Positions 8,417-17,189 of a stretch of DNA of 64,000 nucleotides are shown in pieces. The notes beneath the pieces are model-generated. The model did no database searches, was not told the DNA's origin, and saw only the letters and a program-made list of their open reading frames with translations. A program made the position numbers and the translations under genes. Each line of letters begins with the position of its first letter. Within the stretch, counting starts at the first letter, position 1. The stretch lies in assembly GCA_024235135.1 (NCBI GenBank), contig JACKMZ010000002.1:1-64000 (forward strand). The letters are read 5' to 3'. Origin of the DNA: Gammaproteobacteria bacterium (GTDB lineage Bacteria > Pseudomonadota > Gammaproteobacteria > Competibacterales > Competibacteraceae).

Positions 8417-8497
8417 CAACGCGGCCAGGGCGCTCCAACGCGGCGGCTCGTCCAAGAACAGCAACCAGTCGCGCGGAACCGGTCCTGCGGCTTCGGA
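8330..8497 (-). pseudogene. Remnant of the C-terminus of an EamA/DMT transporter
   Basis: On the minus strand a frame bounded by TAG (8498-8500) and TAA (8330-8332) encodes RDWLLFLDEPPRWSALAALL and then LLLGGIALAQW. This matches the last two helices of EamA-type drug/metabolite transporters, which typically read LFLGEPL...GAxLILAGVxLA. No start codon or upstream domains remain; only about 50 residues persist. The fragment overlaps the 3' end of the M48 gene by 87 bases. I judge it a decayed gene end, by eye only. Confidence 0.35.
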
Positions 8498-8544
8498 CTA
8501 CACAGGCGAGGGTCTGGAAATTGCCGGCGGGAGGGATCGGGCTT

Positions 8545-8889
8545 TCAGTCCTTGGTCTTGCCGCTGGGCGGATAGGACACATTCGGCAGAAAGGCGATAT
8601 TATCGCCGGCTTCACCTTTCTCCCGAATCTTACTGACGCCTTCCTTCTCCACCTCATCGATGCGGATGACCGAATGCAAGGGGATGAATGTCCGGCGCAC
8701 ACCGGAAAATTCGCCCTGGAGCTTTTCCTCCGCGGGATTGACCAGCAGGCTGGATTTTTCGCCGAAGATGAGTTCCTCGACCTCGACGAACCCGTACATA
8801 TTGCCCTGAAAGACGCTTCGAGCGTAAAGCTCGTAAACCCGACCCTGGTTCAGGAAAATGACCTTATAGATGCTTTTGGGATTATTCAT
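8545..8889 (-). CDS. DUF1820 family protein, 114 aa
   Basis: The protein matches the DUF1820 pattern through its whole length: IYKVIFLNQGRVYELYARSV, the YGFVEVEELIFGE block, and RTFIPLHSVIRIDEVEKEG. DUF1820 is common in gammaproteobacteria; its function is unknown. It is soluble, and the last 25 residues are Pro/Lys/Ser rich. It stands alone: downstream lies the transporter remnant, and upstream the inverted-repeat element. Confidence 0.88.
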   Translation of the reverse strand: MNNPKSIYKVIFLNQGRVYELYARSVFQGNMYGFVEVEELIFGEKSSLLVNPAEEKLQGEFSGVRRTFIPLHSVIRIDEVEKEGVSKIREKGEAGDNIAFLPNVSYPPSGKTKD

Positions 8890-8927
8890 TGCTATTGCGT
8901 GATTTTTGAATCGTACTTCACTTGAAG

Positions 8928-9091
8928 GCTCAATGTGGATTCCGGGCAGTTCGCCTAGTTTACGTCACCAGTAACTCCCACAAGAACCTGAGTAGGCCCT
9001 TGCCCTGAAAATTAGTTCGAAACCCATTGCGTGTAGCTCCCTACCTCCGTCGGAACGAAGCAATCTCAACTCTTCCGAATCCACATTGAGC
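8928..9091. repeat. 164-bp element bounded by perfect 15-bp inverted repeats
   Basis: The arm 8928-8942 (GCTCAATGTGGATTC) recurs as an exact inverted copy at 9077-9091. The 134 bases between have no open frame or RBS. The right arm stops two bases before the glcF stop codon. Long terminal inverted repeats around a short non-coding core are the shape of a MITE or other non-autonomous element, but no target-site duplication is evident and no second copy was noticed here. A long RNA hairpin acting as the glcDEF terminator is the main alternative. Confidence 0.55.
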
Positions 9092-9092
9092 T

Positions 9093-10295
9093 TTAATCGA
9101 ACAATTCTACCCAATGCCGCACCGGCACCTTGGCCTGACTTTGCAAATGCAGCAAACAACCCATGTTGGCGGTGGCGATCACATCCGGCTGACCGGCTTC
9201 CAGATGGTTCAGCTTGTCGCGCAACGCCCGCTGCGATAACTCCCGTTGCAGAACGGCATACGGTCCACCGGCTGAGCCACAGCACAGGTGCGCATCGCCA
9301 ACCGGCGTTAAGGTAAAGCCCAGATCACGCAGCAAACCTTCTACGATGCCGGGCAGTTTTTGCCCATGCTGCAAACTGCAAGGGGAATGATAGGCCACTT
9401 TCCGTGAGCTGGAAGTCGGCGTCAATCGCCGCAGATCTTCCTGTATCAGGATTTCGCTCAAATCCTTGGCCAGCGCCGAAACTCGCGCGGCTTTGTCCGC
9501 ATAATCGGGGACGTCCCGCATCAGTCGGCCGTATTCCTTGACCATCGCGCCGCAACCGCTGGCGGTCATGACAATCGCTTCCGCCCCCGCTGCAATTTGA
9601 GGCCACCAGGCGTCGATGTTATTTTTTATATACGCTTTAGCATCCTGCCGGGCTTCCAAATGATAGCTGAGCGCGCCACAACACCCCGCCGTACTGACCA
9701 GGCTAATCCCCAGTCGATCCAGAACCCGCGCCGTGGCGGCATTGATGCGCGGTGCGAAAACGGCTTGAGCGCAACCTTCCAGGGTCAGCATCCGCCGTTC
9801 GTGGACCGGCGGGGGCCAATCGCCGGCGGTTTGTTTGGCTGGAATGGCTCGCCGCAGAGAATCAGGCAGGACCGGCTTGAGCATCCGGCCCAACCACACC
9901 AGCGCCTTGAGCCATTGCGGTTTCGGCAGCAAGCGCCGAAACAATCCGCGCTGGAAACGCTCCCATCCATTCCGCCGTATTTTTCGCTCCGCCCAATGAC
10001 GGCCGATCTCCAACAACCGTCCATAGCGCACGCCGGATGGGCAGGTCGTTTCGCAGCTCATGCACGTCATGCAACGATCCAGATGCATTTGGGTTTTGGC
10101 GCTGACCGGCTGGCCTTCCGCCAATTGCTTGATCAGATAAATTCGCCCGCGCGGACTGTCCAATTCATCGCCCAACAGGTTATAGGTCGGACAGGTGGCC
10201 AGACAGAACCCACAATGCACACAGGATCGTAGTATGGCGTCCGCTTCCCGACCTTCGGGGGTATGTTTGAGGGCTTCGGCCAAGGCGGTTTGCAT
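9093..10295 (-). CDS. glcF: Glycolate oxidase iron-sulfur subunit GlcF, 400 aa
   Basis: The start at ATG 10295 (MQTALAEALKHTPEGREADA) matches the E. coli GlcF N-terminus and has GGTGA upstream; in-frame TTG/GTG codons lie 9-12 bases before. Two 4Fe-4S ferredoxin-type clusters are visible, Cys 25/28/31/35 and Cys 75/78/81/85, followed by two CCG domains (STAGCCGALSYH and HLCCGSAGGPY). The subunit accepts electrons from GlcD/GlcE during oxidation of glycolate to glyoxylate and passes them to the respiratory chain. It is the last gene of glcDEF, five bases after glcE. Confidence 0.96.
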   Translation of the reverse strand: MQTALAEALKHTPEGREADAILRSCVHCGFCLATCPTYNLLGDELDSPRGRIYLIKQLAEGQPVSAKTQMHLDRCMTCMSCETTCPSGVRYGRLLEIGRHWAERKIRRNGWERFQRGLFRRLLPKPQWLKALVWLGRMLKPVLPDSLRRAIPAKQTAGDWPPPVHERRMLTLEGCAQAVFAPRINAATARVLDRLGISLVSTAGCCGALSYHLEARQDAKAYIKNNIDAWWPQIAAGAEAIVMTASGCGAMVKEYGRLMRDVPDYADKAARVSALAKDLSEILIQEDLRRLTPTSSSRKVAYHSPCSLQHGQKLPGIVEGLLRDLGFTLTPVGDAHLCCGSAGGPYAVLQRELSQRALRDKLNHLEAGQPDVIATANMGCLLHLQSQAKVPVRHWVELFD

Positions 10296-10300
10296 GCGCT

Positions 10301-11368
10301 TCACCAATCCCGATACAGGCGACCGGGGTTGAGAATGCCCTGGGGATCGAAGGCCGCCTTGAGCTTGCGATGCACACTGGCCAAAGGGGCGCTGAGCGGA
10401 TGAAAGACCTCCGCGCGCCGATCACCACCCCGGAACTGCTGCGCGTGTCCCCCCACCTGCTCAACGGCCTCGCGAATCGATGCGGACGACGCTTCCGTGT
10501 ACAGCCAGCGTTGCGCGCCGCCCCAATCCAACAACCAGCGCCCTGGCGGCGATAGGGGCGGCGTGGCCGCGGGTACGGCCAAACGCCACAAAATCCGATC
10601 CGTAGCGTCCGTTGTGAAAAAGGGATGGGTGTGTTCGGCGATGCTCCGCCAGAAACTGCCGCCCGCCTCGATACGATCGCCGCCGATGGCGCGTTGTGCC
10701 GCCTCCACACCGGTCGCCGTACCGGACAGCCGAACATACAGCCGATCATCCACGAAGCAGCTGGCCGACAGCGGCAACGGCTGGCCCGCCCAACGCGCCA
10801 GCCAATCCAAGGCCTGTTCCGGGGCGCACTGCCGCGACAAGGTCATTTCCGCCACGGGTTGCGGGAGGACCTTGAGAGAGACCTCCAGCAATACGCCCAA
10901 AGTGCCCAAGGCGCCAACCATCAGCCGGGACACGTCGTAACCGGCGACATTTTTCATCACCTGTCCGCCGAAACGCAGGATTTCGCCTTGGCCATTCACG
11001 ATCCGCGCCCCTAGCACGAAATCCCGAGCGGCTCCTGCATAGGGCCGGCGTGGTCCGGACAGCCCGCAGGCGATGGCACCGCCCAAGGTGGCCGTCATGC
11101 CGAAATGCGGAGGCTCGAAGGCCAGCATCTGCCGTTGTTCGGCTAATACGGCTTCGATTTCCGCCAGCGGCGTACCGGAACGGGCCGTGATCACCAATTC
11201 GGTGGGTTCGTAGTCGATGACTCCGCGATGGCCGTCCAACCGTAGCAACGCGCCTTCCGCCTGCCTTCCGAAAAATCCTTTACTGGCTCCGCCTACGATC
11301 GCCAGGGGCGTTCGCCGCGCGGCGGCTTCCTCGACCTGCGCCCGCAGGGCCTCACCGAGATCGTCCAT
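10301..11368 (-). CDS. glcE: Glycolate oxidase FAD-binding subunit GlcE, 355 aa
   Basis: The start ATG overlaps the glcD stop by one base (TGATG), giving MDDLGEALRAQVEEAA. The FAD-binding PCMH-type fold is recognisable: PLAIVGGASKGFFGR, the ELVITARSGTPLAEIE strand pair, and PPHFGMTATLGGAIACGLSG, followed by GQVMKNVAGYDVSRLM. The length equals the family norm. GlcE forms the glycolate dehydrogenase complex with GlcD and GlcF on the inner face of the membrane. Confidence 0.95.
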   Translation of the reverse strand: MDDLGEALRAQVEEAAARRTPLAIVGGASKGFFGRQAEGALLRLDGHRGVIDYEPTELVITARSGTPLAEIEAVLAEQRQMLAFEPPHFGMTATLGGAIACGLSGPRRPYAGAARDFVLGARIVNGQGEILRFGGQVMKNVAGYDVSRLMVGALGTLGVLLEVSLKVLPQPVAEMTLSRQCAPEQALDWLARWAGQPLPLSASCFVDDRLYVRLSGTATGVEAAQRAIGGDRIEAGGSFWRSIAEHTHPFFTTDATDRILWRLAVPAATPPLSPPGRWLLDWGGAQRWLYTEASSASIREAVEQVGGHAQQFRGGDRRAEVFHPLSAPLASVHRKLKAAFDPQGILNPGRLYRDW

Positions 11369-12861
11369 CAAAACCGTTCCAGATCGGGAAAAGGCGTATG
11401 CCCGTGATGCACGTGCATGGCCCCGAATTCCGCGCAACGATGCAGTGTCGGAACCGCCTTGCCTGGATTGAGCAATTCCAGTGGATCGAACACCCGCTTG
11501 ACGGCGAAGAACTGCTCCAATTCGGCGGGCTGGAACTGCACGCACATCTGTGCGATTTTTTCGATCCCCACCCCGTGTTCGCCGGTGATGGTGCCGCCCA
11601 CCGCCACGCACAGTTCCAGGATCCGACCACCCAGTTCCTCGGTGCGTTGCAGTTCGCCGGGTTGATTGGCGTCGAACAGAATCAGCGGATGCAGATTGCC
11701 GTCGCCGGCGTGGAACACATTGGCTACCGGCAACCCGTATTCAGCCGACAACGCGCTGATGCGCCTCAGGACTTCGGGCAGGCGTTTGCGAGGAATGGCG
11801 CCGTCCATGCAATAGTAATCAGGGGCCAACCGTCCCATGGCTGGAAAAGCGCCTTTCCGGCCTTTCCAGAATTGCAGCCGTTGTTCTTCGTCACGCGCGA
11901 TGCGTATCCCGGTGGCCCCACAGCGATCCAGCACCGCCTGCACCTGGGCGATCTGTTCTTCCACTTCCTCTACCGTGCCGTCCAGTTCGCACAACAGAAT
12001 GGCCTGGGCATCCAGTGGATAACCGCAGTGCACGAATTGTTCGGCCGCGCGGATCGCGGGAGCATCCATCATTTCCAAGCCAGCGGGGATGATGCCCTCG
12101 GCGATGATGCCAGCCACCGCCCCGCCAGCCTTCTCGACCTCGTCGAAAGCCGCCAGCACGACTTGCACGCAGGCCGGTTTCGGCAACAGTTTGACGGTGA
12201 TTTCCACGGTAACGGCCAGCATGCCTTCCGAACCGGTGAACAGCGCCAACAGGTCATAACCGGCGGCATCCAGCGCCTGACCGCCGATCGTCAGCAATTC
12301 CCCATCGATCGTGAACGCCTTGATCTCCAGAATATTGTGCACGGTAAGACCGTATTTCAGGCAGTGCACGCCGCCGGAGTTTTCCGCCACGTTACCCCCG
12401 ATGGTGCAGGCAATCTGCGAGGAGGGATCGGGCGCGTAATACAAACCGAAGGGAGCGGCCGCCTGGGAAATGGCCAGATTGCGCACGCCAGGCTGCACCG
12501 TGGCGGTGCGCCGCAAGGGATCGACATCCAGAATGCGATTGAACCTGGCCATGACCAGCAACACGCCGTTCGCGAGCGGCAGTGCTCCGCCGGACAGACC
12601 GGTGCCCGCTCCGCGCGCCACCACCGGGGCCTGGCGTTCATGACAGAGTTGCAGGATTTTCCGCACTTGTTCCAGCGTATCCGGCAACACCACGATCAAC
12701 GGCACTTGCCGGTAGGCCGTCAAGCCGTCGGACTCGTAAGGGCGCAGATCTTCGGCTTCGTGGAGCACGGCGGCCGGCGGCAATAGACGCAGAAAGGCGC
12801 TGACCAATTCGTCCTTGTCGATTCTCCGTATGGCGTTCGGCGACGCCGCTCGCATTGACAT
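11368..12861 (-). CDS. glcD: Glycolate oxidase catalytic subunit GlcD, 497 aa
   Basis: FAD-linked oxidase of the GlcD/LldE class. Visible are the FAD loop ARGAGTGLSGGALPLANGVL, the GGNVAENSGGVHCLKYG block, and the C-terminal FAD-oxidase motif HAGDGNLHPLILFD followed by GEHGVGIEK. The start ATG at 12861 has AGGTGAG about six bases upstream. The gene opens the glcDEF operon (minus). No glcG, glcB or regulator gene glcC is adjacent, so malate synthase, if present, is elsewhere. Confidence 0.96.
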   Translation of the reverse strand: MSMRAASPNAIRRIDKDELVSAFLRLLPPAAVLHEAEDLRPYESDGLTAYRQVPLIVVLPDTLEQVRKILQLCHERQAPVVARGAGTGLSGGALPLANGVLLVMARFNRILDVDPLRRTATVQPGVRNLAISQAAAPFGLYYAPDPSSQIACTIGGNVAENSGGVHCLKYGLTVHNILEIKAFTIDGELLTIGGQALDAAGYDLLALFTGSEGMLAVTVEITVKLLPKPACVQVVLAAFDEVEKAGGAVAGIIAEGIIPAGLEMMDAPAIRAAEQFVHCGYPLDAQAILLCELDGTVEEVEEQIAQVQAVLDRCGATGIRIARDEEQRLQFWKGRKGAFPAMGRLAPDYYCMDGAIPRKRLPEVLRRISALSAEYGLPVANVFHAGDGNLHPLILFDANQPGELQRTEELGGRILELCVAVGGTITGEHGVGIEKIAQMCVQFQPAELEQFFAVKRVFDPLELLNPGKAVPTLHRCAEFGAMHVHHGHTPFPDLERF

Positions 12862-12912
12862 GGCCACTCACCTAAATTCGTGGGAGCATCGGTTGTTGCC
12901 CACCCCTTAACG

Positions 12913-14055
12913 TCAATCCCCCAGCAACTGGCCTAATTGCCGATGAGGCAACGGCTCCGCACCGGCGATCTTGCACAGTTGCTGGCCGGGTCGCGCCAGC
13001 TTTTCCAGCATCCGCGCGAACAGAATGCCGTCGGTCCGGCTATGGATGGGCTGTCGGGCGGCGCGGGGATCGGGCGCCAACACATCCACCAGTTCCGCCA
13101 CGACTTCGCCCCTACGAACGGCATCGCCCAATGCCTTGCGATAGACCACGAGGCCAGCGGCCGGCGCCACCAGCACGTCGACACCCTCCAAGGGCGTCGG
13201 CGCGCAGCGAAGTTCCGGCAACGGTCCGGGATCGCCCGCCACGACTCCGCAGCGTTGCAAATAACGATACAGCCGGGCCGCGTCCTGTTCGGCATAATCA
13301 TCGCGCACATCGGCCTGCCCACGGTATTCGACCGTGGTGGAAAAGCAGGCCAGCGGCAACGTCTCGGCGCCGGGCAATTGTTCCCGCAACCGCCACCAGG
13401 GACCGGCATTGGCCTCGTCGAATGTCGCCCCGCCGGGCTGCTCCTCCAGCAGCACCGGGCTGGCGCCCAATTCGGCTCCCAGAATGACGGCCTGCTCGTG
13501 ATGATGCCGGGAGGCATACAGATGCAACAAGGATTCGCTGTCGCAATGCAGATCGAACACCAGATCGGCATCGATGGACAGGCTCAGCAAGGTGGCCTTG
13601 AGCGCGTCCGTCTCGCGGACCCTCGGCTGTTCCGCCAGCGTCTGCAACATGATCTGACGTATCCTGGCGACATTGACCTGTTGGTCCTTGCTCAATCGAC
13701 CCAGCAGCCGATCCAACATGGCGGAGGAAGGCAACTGGGGAAACTGCCGGTTGAAATTGCAACCGATCTCGAAATCGAAACGCCCCAACAGATGGCCATG
13801 CAGATGTTGCCCCAGGCCAATGGGATTGGCCACCGGGACCACCACGATTTCGCCGTCGATCGTTCCGGCTTCTTCCGCCGCTTCCAACAGACGCAACAAA
13901 TGCTGCGCCACCAGCAGCGCGGGAAATTCGTCGGCGTGAAGCGCGGCCTGAAAATACGCCTTGGGCCTGGCTCCTGGCCGACCGTAACGATAGACGGTCA
14001 GCGTCCGTTGCGTACCGGGGGACGGGGAAGGCAAGGTCAGCGTGGTTCTCGGCAT
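12913..14055 (-). CDS. Succinylglutamate desuccinylase/aspartoacylase family hydrolase, 380 aa
   Basis: Zinc carboxypeptidase fold of the AstE/AspA family. The metal ligands are visible in AALHADEFPALL (His and Glu) and in LVFDLHCDSES (His). The region GCNFNRQFPQL carries the typical NxNR substrate element. The C-terminal 90 residues contain a lipoyl-like beta barrel (VLVAPAAGLVVYRKALGDAV) as in family members that deacylate small amides. The start MPRTTLTLPS at 14055 is preferred; an in-frame ATG at 14079 (MSLKQIDAM) is possible. The exact substrate is unknown. It stands 51 bases upstream of glcD on the same strand and may be cotranscribed. Confidence 0.85.
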   Translation of the reverse strand: MPRTTLTLPSPSPGTQRTLTVYRYGRPGARPKAYFQAALHADEFPALLVAQHLLRLLEAAEEAGTIDGEIVVVPVANPIGLGQHLHGHLLGRFDFEIGCNFNRQFPQLPSSAMLDRLLGRLSKDQQVNVARIRQIMLQTLAEQPRVRETDALKATLLSLSIDADLVFDLHCDSESLLHLYASRHHHEQAVILGAELGASPVLLEEQPGGATFDEANAGPWWRLREQLPGAETLPLACFSTTVEYRGQADVRDDYAEQDAARLYRYLQRCGVVAGDPGPLPELRCAPTPLEGVDVLVAPAAGLVVYRKALGDAVRRGEVVAELVDVLAPDPRAARQPIHSRTDGILFARMLEKLARPGQQLCKIAGAEPLPHRQLGQLLGD

Positions 14056-14176
14056 GGCATCTATCTGCTTGAGTGACATACACTTCGGGAGGAAACCCTG
14101 GGCATCCGTCCGCGGACGAACCGAGATTCCACCCAGGGCTGTTCGGCTGAATGCAACAAGCGGTTCCACCTTTATC

Positions 14177-14725
14177 ATGAAAACACACTGGTCACAAGAC
14201 GGCTATCTACGGGCCTGGCTGTTCGCCGCCCATGCTCATCGGGGTCAGGCGCTATCCGGCATGGACCTACCGTACACAACTCATATTGGCAGCGTGGCTA
14301 TGGAAGTGATCGCGGCGCTGACTATTGAAACCATACCCACACCCGATCTCGCCGTACAATGCGCGTTGCTGCACGATGTCCTGGAGGACACGGCGGTCAC
14401 TTACGACCAGTTGCAAACGGAATTCGGCGCCGCTGTCGCGGCAGGCGTCCTTGCGCTCAGCAAGGACCCGAATCTCCCCACATCCCGCCAAATGGCGGAT
14501 AGTCTGGCGCGTATCCAGCGCCAGCCCAGCGCCGTGTGGGTGGTGAAACTGGCCGATCGCATCAGCAATCTGCAATCTCCGCCCGCCCATTGGTCGCCCG
14601 CAAAGATTCGCGGTTACCGGGAGGAAGCGTTGAAAATCCACCAGGCTCTGCACCTGGCCAGTCCCTTGTTGGCCGACCGGTTGGCCACGAAGATCGAGGC
14701 GTATCGCGCGTTTTGCCCGGAGTGA
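14177..14725 (+). CDS. HD-domain phosphohydrolase, SpoT/MESH1 hydrolase-like, 182 aa
   Basis: The HD fold motifs appear in order: FAAHAHRGQ with downstream YTTHIGSVAMEV, then ALLHDVLEDTAVTYDQL, and VVKLADRISNLQ. This set is the same as in the (p)ppGpp hydrolase domain of RelA/SpoT and in small alarmone hydrolases. The protein is only the hydrolase part; no synthetase or TGS/ACT domain follows. It may degrade (p)ppGpp or a related nucleotide, inferred from motif similarity. It is divergent from the AstE-like gene (121-base gap) and convergent with the SLC13 gene. Confidence 0.82.
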   Translation: MKTHWSQDGYLRAWLFAAHAHRGQALSGMDLPYTTHIGSVAMEVIAALTIETIPTPDLAVQCALLHDVLEDTAVTYDQLQTEFGAAVAAGVLALSKDPNLPTSRQMADSLARIQRQPSAVWVVKLADRISNLQSPPAHWSPAKIRGYREEALKIHQALHLASPLLADRLATKIEAYRAFCPE

Positions 14726-14763
14726 AATCCGGCGCCGCCGGGATACTCGTCCAGGGATAGATT

Positions 14764-14788
14764 GACGGCCCTGTGGTGTGGCGCCGTC
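14764..14788. terminator. Possible stem-loop between convergent genes
   Basis: GACGGC at 14764-14769 pairs with GCCGTC at 14783-14788 across a 13-base loop. It sits between the ends of the HD hydrolase and SLC13 genes. There is no T tract, so its role as terminator is weak. Confidence 0.25.
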
Positions 14789-14817
14789 AGTGTTCTATGC
14801 GGTGCGCCGTGGCCCAC

Positions 14818-16587
14818 CTACCAGAACAACAGAATCAAGGGCGTCGCCGTGATCACCACCAGAATTCCCAGCGGCAAGCCCATGCGCCAGTAATCACCGA
14901 AGGCATAGCCACCCGGTCCCATGACCAAGGCATTGGACTGATGGCCGATCGGGGTCATGAAGGTACAGGAACTGCCAATGGCCACCGCCATCAGAAATGG
15001 ATCCACCGGGTGCTGCAGGGCATTGGCGACGCCAGCGGCGATCGGCGCCATGATGACGGCGGTCGCGGCGTTGTTGATGACGTCGGACAAAGCCATGGCG
15101 GTGACCATCAGCATGGCGATCATGGCCCAATCCGGCAAACCCCCGGCGATCGCCGCCAACCCCGCCGCCAGCAAGGAAGTGGCGCGGGTATTGTCCAGGG
15201 CCTGACCCACCGGAATCATAGCCCCCAGCAGCACGATGATCGGCCCGTCGATGCTGGCATAAGCCTCCCGCAACGACATCAGATTAGTCAGAATCAAGGT
15301 GATGGCGCCCGCGGTGAAGGCGAGTTGCGCGGGCAGCAATCCCAGCGCCGTCAACAAGATGGCCGCTGCGAACACGTACACGGTCGGCTTCAGATTCTGA
15401 GGCTGGCCCAGCCGGATTTTACGCTGCGCCAGCGGCAGACAGCCCAGCAGATTCAAGGTGGCCGCCATGGTTTTGGTCTCGCCTTGCAGGAGCAACACAT
15501 CCCCCACCTGAAAGGGGATGCGGCTGATGCGTTGACGCATGGATTCGCCCTGCCGCGACAACGCCATCAGGTTGACGCCAAAACGTTCGTGCAGTTGAAT
15601 TTGCGCGGCGCTTCGCCCCTCTATGCGAGATCCCGGCCGTACCACGGCCTCGAATATCCCCACGCGTTCAGAGTTCAAATCCTCCGCGGTGACCGTCTTG
15701 TCGCCCACCATTTCCAACCCGGCGGCGATCACCAAGGCTTTGAGCGCATCCGAATGGCCTTCCAGAATCAGCAAATCGTCGACCCTTAGCGACTCGAACG
15801 GGCCGGGCGCAAGCAATCGGCGATTGCCGCGCACCAAGGCCAGGATCGAGACATCGCCCTTGCCCAGGTTTTCAACCTCCCGCAGTTCCTTGCCCACCAG
15901 CTTGGACTTTTCCGGAACTCTGGCCTCGGTGATATAAGCGGTGATATCGAACAACGTACCCGGTTTGGCGCCCATCCCGCGATTGGGCAACAAACGCCAA
16001 CCGATCAGGGAGATAAAGGCGACCCCGACCAGCGCCACGCCCAAACCGACGGGGGTGAACGCGAACATGCCGAAAGGCTCGCCGGTCAATTCCTGCCGAT
16101 AGTTGGCAATGATGACGTTCGGTGGGGTACCGATCAGGGTAACCAAGCCACCCAGCAGGGAACCGAAGGAAAGCGGCATCAATACTTCCGAGGTAGGACG
16201 GTTTTCCTGCTGGCAGAGTTGCAAAGCCAGGGGCATGAACAGCGCCAATGCGCCGATATTGTTCATGAACGCCGAACAGGAAGCGACCAGCCCGGTCAAA
16301 GCCGCGATCTGCATTACGCGCCGCCCTTGCAGCAGGCTCAGTTTCTTGCCGATTTCATCGACGACGCCGGAATTGGTCAGGGCCTGGCTAATGACGAGAA
16401 CGGCCGCCACGGTAATCACGGCGGGATGGCCGAAGCCGGAGAAAACCTGATTGGCGGGCACCAATCCGGTCACGGCCACCAGCAAAAGCGCCATAAGAGC
16501 GACCACATCGTAGCGCCAGCGTCCCCAGATGAAACAACCCAGGGAACCGAACAGCACGCCGAGGATAATCGCTTGATCTAAGGTCAT
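14818..16587 (-). CDS. SLC13/DASS family anion permease with two RCK-C domains, 589 aa
   Basis: The protein has the two-part membrane architecture of DASS transporters: about five spans before residue 190, a central soluble part of about 200 residues, and five to six spans after residue 395. The conserved SNT-type loops are visible in NNIGALALFMPLAL and in GTPPNVIIANYRQ, with the second repeat at NNAATAVIMAPIA and SCTFMTPIGHQSNALV. The middle part carries two TrkA-C (RCK_C) domains (GKGDVSILALVRGNRRLLAP; GVNLMALSRQGESMRQRI). Family members move sulfate or dicarboxylates with sodium; substrate is not decidable here. Confidence 0.9.
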   Translation of the reverse strand: MTLDQAIILGVLFGSLGCFIWGRWRYDVVALMALLLVAVTGLVPANQVFSGFGHPAVITVAAVLVISQALTNSGVVDEIGKKLSLLQGRRVMQIAALTGLVASCSAFMNNIGALALFMPLALQLCQQENRPTSEVLMPLSFGSLLGGLVTLIGTPPNVIIANYRQELTGEPFGMFAFTPVGLGVALVGVAFISLIGWRLLPNRGMGAKPGTLFDITAYITEARVPEKSKLVGKELREVENLGKGDVSILALVRGNRRLLAPGPFESLRVDDLLILEGHSDALKALVIAAGLEMVGDKTVTAEDLNSERVGIFEAVVRPGSRIEGRSAAQIQLHERFGVNLMALSRQGESMRQRISRIPFQVGDVLLLQGETKTMAATLNLLGCLPLAQRKIRLGQPQNLKPTVYVFAAAILLTALGLLPAQLAFTAGAITLILTNLMSLREAYASIDGPIIVLLGAMIPVGQALDNTRATSLLAAGLAAIAGGLPDWAMIAMLMVTAMALSDVINNAATAVIMAPIAAGVANALQHPVDPFLMAVAIGSSCTFMTPIGHQSNALVMGPGGYAFGDYWRMGLPLGILVVITATPLILLFW

Positions 16588-16920
16588 AGCTTGTTGCCAA
16601 TGATGGGGTATCGGGCCGGCATGGAGAGGACTCGTTGCCGCGCCGGTTCACCCTGCCTTCATTCACCTGTCCGGCGCTACGCCGGTACCGATAAATCCTT
16701 GGCCGGAAACAGGCCGTGGGAACAGCAAGCAACGAATACAGTGAGTCCGGTGGTGCAGCGGAGGATCGGAAGCCTGCGACGATTGGCTCAGCATTTGGAA
16801 GGGTTTAACATGACTAAGCTCCCGATGGATTGGTAAATCTATTTAGCTTATCGGGACGGTAAGGGCAAGCCCGCGCGTCGGGAACGCGCGCTTGTCCACA
16901 CGCGCTTGTGAACGATCGCG
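16588..16920. other. Intergenic region without supported gene, 333 bp
   Basis: It lies between the divergent SLC13 gene and a small membrane-protein gene. Two short GC-rich hairpins are present: 16671-16685 (CCGGCG, three-base loop) and 16872-16890 (seven-base-pair stem of CGCGCGT with a five-base loop). An 81-codon plus-strand frame at 16591 has no family features or RBS and is not called. Confidence 0.4.
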
Positions 16921-17136
16921 ATGCCACAGCACAATGACCGTAGCGCCTTTATCCTGGCTTTGCTTATCACCTGCGGCCTGGGTTGGGGTATGGTGTATTT
17001 CGTCCGGTATCTCTGGCCACGGTTGCCGGGTTGGCTGGCGTTGATCCTGTTCATCCTCCTGGCCACGATGGTGATTGGTTATCCGATCTACGCGCTGGCG
17101 CGCTGGTCAGATCGTTATTTGCAGCGCCGCAAGTAA
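16921..17136 (+). CDS. Small two-span membrane protein, 71 aa
   Basis: The product has two hydrophobic helices, FILALLITCGLGWGMVYFV and WLALILFILLATMVIGYPI, separated by a basic/aromatic loop, and a basic C-terminus (RYLQRRK). No family is recognised and there is no clear ribosome-binding site, but the clean hairpin topology and absence of competing frames favour a real gene. It ends 53 bases from the convergent mobA gene. Confidence 0.5.
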   Translation: MPQHNDRSAFILALLITCGLGWGMVYFVRYLWPRLPGWLALILFILLATMVIGYPIYALARWSDRYLQRRK

Positions 17137-17189
17137 GCCAGCTCTACCTTAAGCGCGCGGCCCGAGTCGACCCGATGTGTACAACCATC

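Noticed and set aside
11398..12786. A 462-codon plus-strand open frame across glcD
   Set aside because: It is antisense to an unmistakable GlcD in high-GC DNA; its translation is rich in Gln/His/Arg and matches no family.
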